A stretch of DNA of 64,000 nt from Bin87 sp963666415 (lineage in GTDB: Bacteria > Chloroflexota > Dehalococcoidia > Lucifugimonadales > UBA3495), in assembly GCA_963666415.2 (NCBI GenBank), contig CAXXPD010000003.1, positions 4,030,001 to 4,094,000 of the forward strand. The letters are read 5' to 3'. A program made the position numbers and the translations under genes. The number at the start of each line of letters is the position of its first letter. Position 1 is the stretch's first letter. The notes below the pieces were generated by a model, which was given only the letters and a program-made list of their open reading frames with translations, was not told the origin of the DNA and did not search any database. Shown one piece after another: positions 18,805 to 27,730 of this stretch.

Positions 18805-19557
18805 CTACCCGAAGTAGCCCTGGCCTCCATTCACGTGGATGGTTTGGCCGGTGATGAAGCCGCCGTCATCGGTGCACAGGAAGGTTACGGTCGATGCGAT
18901 TTCGTCGGGTTTGCCCTGGCGGCCCAGCGGGATACCGCCGGCATCGGGGACCCGTCCGGCGTACCACTCCGGGTTGGCACGCGAGGTATCGATGCTACCC
19001 GGCGACACGACGTTGACCCGGATGTTGTTGCCGGCGAATTCGGACGCCAGGCTGCGCGCCATACCGACCATGCCCATCTTGGCGGCGGACACGTGGGCGC
19101 GCATTGCGCTACCCCGAAACGCCCCGTCGCCGGTAAGGAACACAATGCGGCCAAAGTTGTTGGCCACCATCTGCTCGATGACGCCCTTCACCGTGTAGAA
19201 CGACCCGTCCAGCACCACTCCCCGCACGTATTCCCAATCCTCCAACGTCAGCTCGACGAATGGTTTGTGTGGACGGATGGCCGCGTTGTTAACCAGTATG
19301 TCGATGCGACCAAACGTAGACATCGCCGCGTCAATCATGGCATCCACCTGGTCTTTCTGGGATACGTCAGCCAACACGGGCAACGCCTTGACGCCCAGTT
19401 CTTCAACTGCGGCGGCGGTGGCCTCAACCTCGTCCCGATTGCTGCGGGCATTCACCACGATATTCGCGCCCTCTGCTGCCATCATCAGGGCCGTCGCCCG
19501 GCCGATGTTGCGGCCCGAGCCGGTAATCAACGCTACTCTTCCGTCCAGCTTCCCCAT
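18805..19557 (-). CDS. SDR-family oxidoreductase with altered active site
   Basis: A 250-aa short-chain dehydrogenase fold: nucleotide motif ITGSGRNIG, structural NNAA, and the terminal GQTIHVNGG. The catalytic YxxxK is replaced by VSAAK (AHVSAAKMG): the Lys is present but the Tyr is not. It may be a divergent SDR subgroup with another acid, or a non-enzymatic member. ATG 19557 follows GGGAGG. It ends intact 15 nt from IS1380 copy a. Confidence 0.88.
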   Translation of the reverse strand: MGKLDGRVALITGSGRNIGRATALMMAAEGANIVVNARSNRDEVEATAAAVEELGVKALPVLADVSQKDQVDAMIDAAMSTFGRIDILVNNAAIRPHKPFVELTLEDWEYVRGVVLDGSFYTVKGVIEQMVANNFGRIVFLTGDGAFRGSAMRAHVSAAKMGMVGMARSLASEFAGNNIRVNVVSPGSIDTSRANPEWYAGRVPDAGGIPLGRQGKPDEIASTVTFLCTDDGGFITGQTIHVNGGQGYFG

Positions 19558-19673
19558 GCGTGTCGCCTCCCTGATGCGATCCGTTGTTGCTATCGTATCG
19601 GTGTTGTGTGGCGGCATTATAGCGCACCCTCGTCGCTCGGGAACCTAGGGCGCCGTCCGGTATACTGGGTTCC

Positions 19674-21713
19674 ATGCTATTCCAATCGGTTTACGACATT
19701 ATTAATTCGAGACGGTTCATACGTGCCGGGTCGATCGGGTTGATGACCGCCTTGATGGCAACGGTTGTGGCCTGTGGCTCCAACGACGCTGGGCAAATTC
19801 CTGACGTGCAGGCCGTTATCGACGACGCGTTGGCCCGTATCAGCGCCACTGAACTGGCTCCTACGCAGACACCCGACGGCAGCGTACAATCGATGACAAC
19901 AGCAGGATCGACTCGGGCCAACGCGACCGACGTTGCACCCCCGGGCGCGCCAGCGGGAGGACGGGCCGAGGATTCGTCGCCACCGACTCCGGCTCTCGCG
20001 CCGCCGACTCTGGCGCCGACACCGGCAGACTCGTCGCCCACCGCAACCGTAGCGCCAACTGCCGTCGCCGAGTCCGAGGTCGGTTTAACCTTCCACGACC
20101 TGGACAACGGTCCCTACCTGATGCAACAGAACCCGCAGTCAGCAATCGCCATTAGCGGACTGCCCTGGATCGCCGACGGAATCAGCCAGCCCGAATTGTT
20201 GGGCGCAAACGAGCTGGTGAATCTGGCAGCGTTCTATCCGGCCATCGCTGGCCGCGTGATGGGTTACGGTTGGGTAGCCGACGGCGTAACCGTGTCAGAG
20301 CACACCACGGTTGAAAGCCTGCACGCCATCGCACAGCGGGATGAGAGAAGCGCGCTAAATATCGTTGCAATGCCCTTCCTGCAAACGCTAAACCCAGCGG
20401 ACCAGGTTGCGACGCTGTCCCTCCGGCAAATGGCGTTTCGGGCGCCCGGTACCCTGCGTGAGGTGTTGTCCCATCCAACGCTGAGTAGTGGCATTACCGA
20501 CGACTGGGCCAAAATCGTTGCCCTCCTTGCCGGTACGAATCGAGCGAATCCTGGACTCATCGACGTACTCCTGGACCCCAACCGCGTTGCCCTGGAGGAA
20601 CGCATCATCGACCTGCCTCTGGCGGGTAAGACCTACCTCGTTATCATCAGCACCGCGGCGGGCGCTGATCGCAGCATGAACTTGCTGGAGCATTCGGTGC
20701 GGCAAGTCGAAGCCTTCATGGACGAACCGTTGCCCATCAATTACGTAGGTGTCCTTTTCGAAAACGCGGTCGTGGGCTCCGCCGCCGGCACCAACTTTGG
20801 AACGCACATCGCCATCCGGCCCAAGTTAGACATTGACGATGGCAGCCAGGCAGCCGATTTTACCGGGCATGTGATTGCCCACGAGGTTGCCCACTACTAC
20901 TGGAGCGGCAACGATGACTGGGTTGACGAAGGAGCCGCGGATTTCCTGGCATCCATCTCCGAACGGGCCCGTACCGGCCAACCTCTGGAGGCCACCAATC
21001 ACCCGTGCGCCGTCGCCAGCAGCATCAACGCCCTGGCCAGGTTCGATACCAATCGGGACCCGGACGCCTTCGACTGCAATTATGCTTTGGGCGAACGTCT
21101 GTTCCTCGACATGTACAACAGCCTGGGCGAAAACCAGTTCAAACGCGGCTTCGGCACCCTGTACCTGCTGTCGGCTGTCGAAGATAACGCCGACGACCAG
21201 GCCGGCACCGCCGTGGGAATCAACCACCTGACTGCCGCCTTTATTTCGCCGAACGATGCGGGAACCGTGGATCGAGTGGTGCGTCGCTGGTACGACGGGA
21301 CCGTTGCCCACGACACCACGCAGCGGGATACTCTCCCAGCGGATGCCACGCTGCCCAGCATCAATGGCAGGGTCGACTCCGCGTATATCACCATCGGACA
21401 AGGAGCGCCGGCCGTATCGCAGTTTTCGGCGTCGGCGGTGAATTCCATCGTCTGGCTCAATCTGGAATACTCCTTCCAGCTATCCTCAGGCACCCAAGAG
21501 CTGGAGTTTGAGGTGGTGGAATTCTATGAAGACGGTTTCGTCGCCAATCGACGTGTTTCGACGCTGAATGCCGATGCCAGGTATATCGGCGGCACGCAGT
21601 TTTTTTCGGTGGGGCCGCTACCGCCATCCCGTTGGGCTCCGGGCCGACATTGGGTGTACGTCTACGAGGGTGATCGGAAAGTAGCCGAGGTGGAGTTCGA
21701 GGTTACGTCGTGA
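19674..21713 (+). CDS. Secreted lipoprotein metallopeptidase (gluzincin-like)
   Basis: A 679-aa protein. The N-terminal hydrophobic stretch ends in a lipobox (VVAC, Cys near residue 36), so it should be lipid-anchored outside the membrane. A Pro/Thr/Ala-rich linker follows to about residue 135. HEVAHYYW near residue 402 with a downstream Glu in DEGAADF is an HExxH zinc-peptidase pattern. A beta-rich C-terminal domain ends YVYEGDRKVAEVEFEV. The next gene is a paralogue with the same layout. No named family was recognised. Confidence 0.75.
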   Translation: MLFQSVYDIINSRRFIRAGSIGLMTALMATVVACGSNDAGQIPDVQAVIDDALARISATELAPTQTPDGSVQSMTTAGSTRANATDVAPPGAPAGGRAEDSSPPTPALAPPTLAPTPADSSPTATVAPTAVAESEVGLTFHDLDNGPYLMQQNPQSAIAISGLPWIADGISQPELLGANELVNLAAFYPAIAGRVMGYGWVADGVTVSEHTTVESLHAIAQRDERSALNIVAMPFLQTLNPADQVATLSLRQMAFRAPGTLREVLSHPTLSSGITDDWAKIVALLAGTNRANPGLIDVLLDPNRVALEERIIDLPLAGKTYLVIISTAAGADRSMNLLEHSVRQVEAFMDEPLPINYVGVLFENAVVGSAAGTNFGTHIAIRPKLDIDDGSQAADFTGHVIAHEVAHYYWSGNDDWVDEGAADFLASISERARTGQPLEATNHPCAVASSINALARFDTNRDPDAFDCNYALGERLFLDMYNSLGENQFKRGFGTLYLLSAVEDNADDQAGTAVGINHLTAAFISPNDAGTVDRVVRRWYDGTVAHDTTQRDTLPADATLPSINGRVDSAYITIGQGAPAVSQFSASAVNSIVWLNLEYSFQLSSGTQELEFEVVEFYEDGFVANRRVSTLNADARYIGGTQFFSVGPLPPSRWAPGRHWVYVYEGDRKVAEVEFEVTS

Positions 21714-22019
21714 ACGGATTGTGAATCGGCTCCGCAAAATCGCAACGGCGGCGGCGGTTGCGCTGGCCCTGGCAATTTTGGCCTGCGCTGCGGAAGAGCC
21801 AATCTTTCCAACCGATGCTCCTGCCGCGGTTGCTACAGCCTCGCCGGCGGTAGTCGACAACACCGCCACGCCTGCGACCGAACCACCAACTTCCACGCCA
21901 ACGGACGTGCTGCCGGATGTGCCGGCGTCAACGACGCCCACACCCTCACCTACGCCAACCGCCGAGCCAACCCAGGTTACACCCACGATTGCCCCCACTC
22001 CAACCACGGTCTTGCCAAC

Positions 22020-22132
22020 GTAACTGTTCACGTTTGAGGGGACGAGTCGGCTTGCAAAGCAAATTCCGTGCTTGGCTGCCCCTCTGTGAGAGGCCTGATG
22101 GCCCGTAGATCCCCACAAGTCTGAACAGTTAC
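22020..22132. mobile_element. 113-bp MITE related to the IS66 elements
   Basis: The ends GTAACTGTTCACGTTTGAG and AGTCTGAACAGTTAC match the terminal repeats of the IS66 copies in this window (GTAACAGTTCAGACTTGG and CTGAACTGTTAC). An exact 8-bp duplication, TTGCCAAC, flanks it (22012-22019 and 22133-22140); 8 bp is the IS66 duplication size. There is no coding capacity, so it must be moved in trans. Confidence 0.92.
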
Positions 22133-22186
22133 TTGCCAACCCGTACCCTTCGGCCAACACATACGCCCCGTCCTACGTTAACTCCC

Positions 22187-22251
22187 ACACCGACGCCAAC
22201 GCCGACACCGACGCCAACGCCGACACCGACGCCAACGCCGACACCGACGCC
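22187..22251 (+). repeat. 18-bp coding minisatellite (Thr-Pro repeats)
   Basis: The unit ACACCGACGCCAACGCCG is repeated about 3.5 times without interruption, encoding alternating Thr-Pro in the linker of the second metallopeptidase. Such linkers are common in secreted Chloroflexota proteins. Copy number is likely to vary. Confidence 0.85.
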
Positions 22252-23544
22252 CAAACCCACCGTCGGCCCGGGCAACGAACAGCGCAACATCTTCCTGCCC
22301 CTGGCCGGCGAGGTGCAGTTGACAGTCCAGCGAAACACGCCGGGAGCGGCGCGCAGCATCGTCTTGCTGGAGCACGCGGTGCGCTTCGCAGAGGAATTCA
22401 TGGGTGAACCCTTCCCCAACCGGCTGGCCGGGGTGTTGTTCAAAAAGGCGGCGCAATCCTCGGAAGGGGCCGCCGGCACGAACTTCGGCAACATTTTCTC
22501 TGCGCTGCCGCAGTACGACGTGGATGATGACAGCGGGTATGCAAATTTCGCGCCACACCTTTTGGCGCATGAGGTAGCGCATTTTTACTGGCGTGGCCGA
22601 CAACAGAACTGGATCAAAGAAGGCGCAGCTGATTTTCTGGTGGCGATGTCGGAAAACGCCAGGACGGGTCGCCGGGTGTCATTGGCGAAAGCGCCCTGCC
22701 CCTATTTCCCCAGCATCTCGGAAACGGAGCGGGCATCATTGCCCAGCCCCGCCGACGGTGGGGATTGGAACCTTTTCCGGTGCAATTATTCGCTCGGCGA
22801 ACGATTATTTCACGACTTGTACATAGCCGTGGGCGAAGAACATTTCCGTTCCGGTTTTTGGAACCTGTACCTGAAGTTCGACAACTACCAATACGTTGGC
22901 ATCAGCGGTGTCAATGAAGCGTTCAAAGTTGACGCTAACGACGAGACCGCAGCCGCCGTGGACACCGTAATCGCCCGCTGGTACGGCGGAAACGAGCCAT
23001 TCGACCTCAGCCATCTGGACACCAGCCCGGTTGATCCCGATTTACCGAGTCTCAATGGCCGCATATCTCAGGCGTTCATCAGCCTGGACCAGGAGTGGCC
23101 GGTCGAAACCAGAGACGACCAATTCTCGGTTGAGGAGATCGAGGGGCGGGTGTATTTGTACCTGCGTTTCAATTTTAAAGTAACCGAAGCACCGAAAGTC
23201 ATTCCCTTGGAATACGTGGAATATTTCGAGGACGGTTTGGTTTACAAAAGTAGGGTCGTTTCCCATCTGTTCAAGCCAGAATGGAAAATGGGTTGGTGGC
23301 GAGTGTCAGTGGGCTACCTACCATCCAGCCAATGGGCGAAGGGTCGGTATGGTGTTTACGTGTACGACGGAGACCGCAAGGTAGCCGCGGCCAAGTACGA
23401 GGTTACGCCGTAGGAGGGGCCGGCCCTCACCTTGGGCCCGCTGGCGCCGGAAACCTTCTCGCAATGATAAATTGCGAGAAGCACAACGACGTGGCAATCC
23501 CTCTGGTCTCAGTGACACCCTAATGTCAAACGCGGCAATGACGT

Positions 23545-23703
23545 CACGCATACCCACTTTAATCTGTCATTGCGAGCGCAGCGTGGCAATCCCGTCGCCA
23601 TAGCAACGGCGGTTCGCCGACGGGTGTTCAACCTCATCGAGATTCCCGCTCGTCCTGAGCCTGTCGAAGGACGCTCGCAATGACAAAGTGGGTACGCATG
23701 ACC
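23545..23703. repeat. About 160-bp palindromic dispersed repeat, copy 1
   Basis: The outer parts are inverted repeats: ACGCATACCCACTTT plus TGTCATTGCGAGCG on the left with complements on the right. The middle is shared with 29201-29384 (AGCAACGGCGGTTCGCCGACG). It fills the gap between the metallopeptidase and the arylsulfotransferase pseudogene. It looks like a non-coding MITE-like repeat. Confidence 0.75.
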
Positions 23704-23780
23704 GGCGATGACACTTTGTGCAAAAGTCTCTATCGGGAGAGGGAATCAGGCATCGCACCCTCTGTCTGAGGCGAGAATCT

Positions 23781-24910
23781 CTACCGAGTGTACAGCCGGT
23801 TCAGAGTACTGTGCCGCTCCGGGTTCAGGTCGCGGCCGGCAAAGGCGGGGTGGTCTGGACTGTAACGGTGGGCGCGGAAAGTCGCGTTGGTGTACTCCAT
23901 GCCGCCCGCTCCGCCGGCGGCGGCACTGTACATGAAGTACGGGTTGATATACTCCCACACGATTTCGCAGCGTGGGGTTACCTCGAACAGGCGGCCTGGC
24001 GCGCCCTCGCAAATCAGCGTGTTACCGTTGGGCAGCCTTTCCGCGCTGCTGATGTTGTAGCTGTAGAACGAGATGGGCGGTGCGCCCTGATACTCCCAAT
24101 GGATTTCGTTGGTGGCCGGTCGATCTCCACGACGCGCGAGTAGCTGGCCCCTCGCCGGTGTCCGCCGTTGTCGAAAATCAGCACGCGGCCATTGTCCAGC
24201 CAGGTGGGGTGATGCTGGTGGTAAATCTGGCCCGGCCCCCACTTCCACTTGAACGCTCCGGTCGTCCGATCCACGATCCCGACCGTACTCGTGAGCCGGT
24301 AGCTCACCAGGAAGTCCCCATCGGCGGTAACGTTGATGCAGTTGCCGTGGGTCCACTCCCGCCGCGCCTCCAGCGGGCAAATCACGTCCTCGCTTACATC
24401 CAGATGCTCCCAGGAACGCCACTCGGATACGGTTGCGCCATCGGGAGTAACCTCGCGTACCACATCGCCGAGCATCCCCAGGGCAAAATCGACGTCGAAG
24501 CCGCCCTGCACCTGGGCTTCCAGGCCGTCGGGCAGCGGCTCCCACATCAGCAGCAGTGTGTTGCCGTTGGGCAGCCGTTCGTAGTCGTGGTGCAGCATAT
24601 TGTCCCGATAGGCCCACACTACGTTGCTGTCCCAATCCAGCTCGATGACGCTGGCCGACGAGCCACCGACGGTTTCGGCGCCGCCGGCGTCGGTGGGCGG
24701 TAACGTGCGACACAGCAGGTTGCCGTTGTCCAGCAGGTAGGCGTAGTGGATGCCCTCGTCGGAATGCCAGCGGTGGACGACATTGCCATGCATATCGATG
24801 AGATAAGCGTCGCGGCCGCCCCGAGTGGTGGAAAACACCGTGTAGCCGCGGTAGCAAGCCGACGGCGTGTAATGAATCAAACCCACCGGATGATGAATCG
24901 ACCAACCCAT
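23781..24910 (-). pseudogene. Arylsulfotransferase (ASST)-like protein, one-base deletion
   Basis: Beta-propeller type protein with repeated NGN blades (LLDNGNLL, LPNGNTLLLMWEP, LPNGNTLICEGAP) and HHPTWLDNGRVLIFDNGGHRRG, typical of bacterial arylsulfotransferase-like proteins, which would move sulfate between phenolic compounds. The frame breaks near 24119: VVEID should continue PATNEIHWEYQ, but GACCGGCC has one C fewer than needed. The N-terminal 265 residues and the C-terminal 110 are otherwise intact. No signal peptide is seen. Confidence 0.8.
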
Positions 24911-25036
24911 GTGTAGCCCTCCGCAATGTGAAAGTTGGAGCGATTATAGCAAGGTGGCAGCAATGTGTTAGTCAGGATAGATATGAGCAGAAAGGGTTGA
25001 AAACACAAACAAACGAGGCGAGGCCCGCCGTCTGGT

Positions 25037-25945
25037 ATGCTGGCGCGCGTGTGGTTTTATCTGGCGATCGGCAGCGCGGCTTCTCTGGGGCTGGCGAACA
25101 TTGCCCACAAGCGGCTGCTGGACAACTACCTGGCCGGCGTCGGTGTCCTGGGCGCCGGTTCGATTCTGACCCGCCTGACCTGCGCCGTCATCGTGCTGGC
25201 GATTATGGGCTGGCCGACGGACGGCCCGGCTTCGGCGGTGGGCATTGGCTTGCTGTCGGGGGTGTGCCTGGGTTTGGGTCTGGCGCTGCTGTATTTGGGG
25301 CTGAAGCTGGGCGAAGCGTCGCGGGCGGTGGCCGTCAGCCAAACCTATCCGATCCTGGTGGCGTTGCTGGCGCTGGGGTTTCTGGACGAAACGGTTTCGG
25401 GGGAGCAGTGGATGGCCATCGCCCTGGTAGTCTGCGGTGCGGCGCTTATTTCGCTGGAGGGTTTCGGTCGGCGGCTCTTCAGGTTGACGCCGGGCCTCAC
25501 CGCACTGGTGGCCAGCTCTGCGGGGTTGGGCCTTGCCTTCTTTCTGGCCGAATTTGCGCTGCAGGACCTCACGCCGTGGGAAGTGTTCGGGCTGCAAGAA
25601 TTGGGGATGGTTCCAGTCTTCGCCGTGTTCGGAGGCCCAGGCAACTGGCGGCGGCTGTGGCAGGGGCTGCGATCCCCGGACGGGCTGGCCACGTTCGTGA
25701 TTGGCGAAGGGATTTTGCCCCAGCTGGCGATTTTCCTGTTCATCCTGTCCTTCAGCTTCGGGCCGGTATCATCGGCGGCAGCAGTGCTGGCGACCCGCCC
25801 GTTGTTCGTATTCCTGGCGGGCACTTTGTTGAGTTGGCGCACCCTGGGCTTGATGCAGGAATCCGTCAATCCGGCAGCGTTGATCGGCAAATCCGTTGCC
25901 ATCGCGATGATTGTAGGCGGTACAACCGTGCTGGCGTTGGTGTGA
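25037..25945 (+). CDS. EamA/DMT-family transporter
   Basis: A 302-aa inner-membrane protein with about ten hydrophobic segments in two similar halves, each an EamA unit. EASRAVAVSQTYPILVALLAL at the end of the first half is characteristic. The substrate (metabolite or amino acid export) is unknown. A weak ribosome site precedes the start. Confidence 0.85.
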   Translation: MLARVWFYLAIGSAASLGLANIAHKRLLDNYLAGVGVLGAGSILTRLTCAVIVLAIMGWPTDGPASAVGIGLLSGVCLGLGLALLYLGLKLGEASRAVAVSQTYPILVALLALGFLDETVSGEQWMAIALVVCGAALISLEGFGRRLFRLTPGLTALVASSAGLGLAFFLAEFALQDLTPWEVFGLQELGMVPVFAVFGGPGNWRRLWQGLRSPDGLATFVIGEGILPQLAIFLFILSFSFGPVSSAAAVLATRPLFVFLAGTLLSWRTLGLMQESVNPAALIGKSVAIAMIVGGTTVLALV

Positions 25946-25981
25946 GGCATCGCCCCAATCAGGCGGCGCACGCCTTTTCGA

Positions 25982-26602
25982 CTACCGGGTTTCGGCTACC
26001 GTGTTGCGGAATCGCACCGTCCAGAAATGCACCGCACCCACCGCGACGAAGACTCCCAGGCAGTACCATATTGGCCCCCAGGGGACACCAAACATCGTCT
26101 TGGCAACCACTACCGATGAGAGATAAACGAAGGCCAGGGCCAGGGTGGTGCTCCTCGTGATGGTCAGAATCACCAGGGTGGGCGCCATCATCAGGAGCGC
26201 CGGCCCAGGCAGCACCGCGGCGGTAACTCCAATGGCCGTGGCAGCCCCTCGCCCGCCGCGAAATCGCAACCACACCGGCCAGATCTGACCGACGATAGTT
26301 GCCACGCCGGCCAGCATACCCGGCAAATTGACAGCGTCGTCTGCTCTGAGCGGGACAACGAGATCGGCGAGTGCATTGAACGCCAGCACCGCCACCGCAC
26401 CCTTGGCGATGTCTGCCAAGGCGACGAACACACCCCATTTACGGCCGAAGATACGGCCGACGTTGCGAGCGCCGGCGTTACCGTCGCCGGTCTGCCGGAT
26501 GTCGGTCTCACCACGTGAGGCGCGCCGGGCAACGAGCCAGGCGGTTGGGATGCTGCCCAGCAGGTAGCCGATAACGACCGCTGCGCCGGACAGCCAAAAC
26601 AT
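25982..26602 (-). CDS. plsY: Glycerol-3-phosphate acyltransferase PlsY-like
   Basis: A 206-aa membrane protein that would transfer an acyl group from acyl-phosphate to glycerol-3-phosphate, the first step of phospholipid synthesis. All three PlsY motifs are visible: LLGSIPTAWL near residue 14, GDGNAGARNV near residue 39, and FRGGRGAATAIG near residue 113. Five or more membrane segments. Convergent with the EamA gene, 36 nt apart. Confidence 0.9.
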   Translation of the reverse strand: MFWLSGAAVVIGYLLGSIPTAWLVARRASRGETDIRQTGDGNAGARNVGRIFGRKWGVFVALADIAKGAVAVLAFNALADLVVPLRADDAVNLPGMLAGVATIVGQIWPVWLRFRGGRGAATAIGVTAAVLPGPALLMMAPTLVILTITRSTTLALAFVYLSSVVVAKTMFGVPWGPIWYCLGVFVAVGAVHFWTVRFRNTVAETR

Positions 26603-26690
26603 CTGTTACACCACTAGGCCCGGACACCAGCGCACGGGCGCACCCGTCATTGGGCTCACCAGTCGGCGGGAAAGTCCCACCGAATTGCCG

Positions 26691-27656
26691 CTAGGCTGCG
26701 ACCACGCTGGGTGTTACCCGCGTGCACCAGTGGCTGTACTTGGGGTTATTGCCCACCACGATGTCAAAGTACATCTTCTGGATTTGGCTGGAAATGGGGC
26801 CCGGTTGCCCGTCCCCAATGGGGCGGCAGTCCAATTCCACCACCGGCGTAAGGTGCGCTGCGGTGCCGGTGAGAAATACCTCGTCGGCCAGGTACAGCTC
26901 GCTACGGTCGATGGATCGCATCTCGATATCGATGCCCAGCTCGGTACGGGCCAACTGCATCACGGTATCGCGCGTGATGCCACCGAGAACGTTGTCTTCC
27001 AGGGCGGGGGTGAGCAGGCGGCCCTTTTTCACCACGAAAATATTCTCGCCGGAACCCTCGGATACGTGGCCGTCGTGGTTGAGCAGAATCGCTTCATCGA
27101 AGCCGCTCAGAGTGGCCTCGGTTTTGGCCAGTATGCTGTTGACGTAGATGCCGGAAGACTTAACGCGGGCCGGAATCATCGGGTCATCCACTCGTCGCCA
27201 TGACGACGTACAGCAACGCAGCCGGTCGCTGCCCAGGTAGTTGCCGAAGGGCACGGTTATTAGGGTGAAGTCGGATGCCAGATCCTGCAGTTTCAGGTTG
27301 GCGACCAGTTCCTCGCTCTTGTACGCTAAGGGTCGGATGTAAATATCCGAGTCGTGCCGGTTTCGCTCCACCAGTTCGACGGTGATATTGCAAAGGTCGT
27401 CGGCGGAGTAGGGGATATCGAGCATCAGAATCTTGCAGCCGTCCAGCAGACGCTCGTAGTGCTCGCGCATCCGGAATATGTTGATGGCCTCCTGCTCGGC
27501 GTTCCAGTTGCCCCGAATGCCCTCAAACACACCCGTGCCGTAGTGGAGGGCGTGGGTCATTACGCTTACATTGGCCTCTTTCAGCGGTACGAATTGTCCG
27601 CGAAAGAACACTTGAAGCTGATCGGTGTTGACAGCAGTCTGGCCGTTGGTAGTCAC
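26691..27656 (-). CDS. ilvE: Branched-chain amino acid aminotransferase
   Basis: A 321-aa PLP-dependent class IV aminotransferase for the last step of Val, Leu and Ile synthesis. HALHYGTGVFEGIRGN near residue 34 and the PLP Lys region SILAKTEA, then EGSGENIF and GGITRD, match IlvE. GTG 27656 is taken as the start because AGGGGG lies 6 nt upstream; an upstream in-frame ATG has none. IS66 copy 2 inserted about 75 nt upstream of the start and may affect expression. Confidence 0.9.
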   Translation of the reverse strand: MTTNGQTAVNTDQLQVFFRGQFVPLKEANVSVMTHALHYGTGVFEGIRGNWNAEQEAINIFRMREHYERLLDGCKILMLDIPYSADDLCNITVELVERNRHDSDIYIRPLAYKSEELVANLKLQDLASDFTLITVPFGNYLGSDRLRCCTSSWRRVDDPMIPARVKSSGIYVNSILAKTEATLSGFDEAILLNHDGHVSEGSGENIFVVKKGRLLTPALEDNVLGGITRDTVMQLARTELGIDIEMRSIDRSELYLADEVFLTGTAAHLTPVVELDCRPIGDGQPGPISSQIQKMYFDIVVGNNPKYSHWCTRVTPSVVAA

Positions 27657-27730
27657 GTAATGCCCCCTGGCGCGAAGATTTCGGTCATTATACCGCCCAC
27701 CGTACTGACTTGCCAATTCGCCGCGTGGAC

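Larger units (their letters stand above)
21721..23413 (+). pseudogene. Second lipoprotein metallopeptidase, split by a MITE
   Basis: Starts at GTG 21721, 8 nt after the previous gene. The first part (to 22019) has a signal with the lipobox LACAAEE and a Thr/Pro linker. After a 113-bp MITE the frame resumes with more TPTP repeats, then HEVAHFYWRG, IKEGAADFLVAMSENARTGR and CNYSLGERLFHDLY, matching the upstream paralogue. Stops inside the MITE end the first part. Removing the MITE and one 8-bp duplication rejoins the gene in the Thr-Pro linker. Confidence 0.88.

Noticed and set aside
22187..22251. Short regular repeats that could look like a CRISPR array
   Set aside because: The 18-bp units are contiguous without spacers and encode Thr-Pro repeats inside a reading frame.
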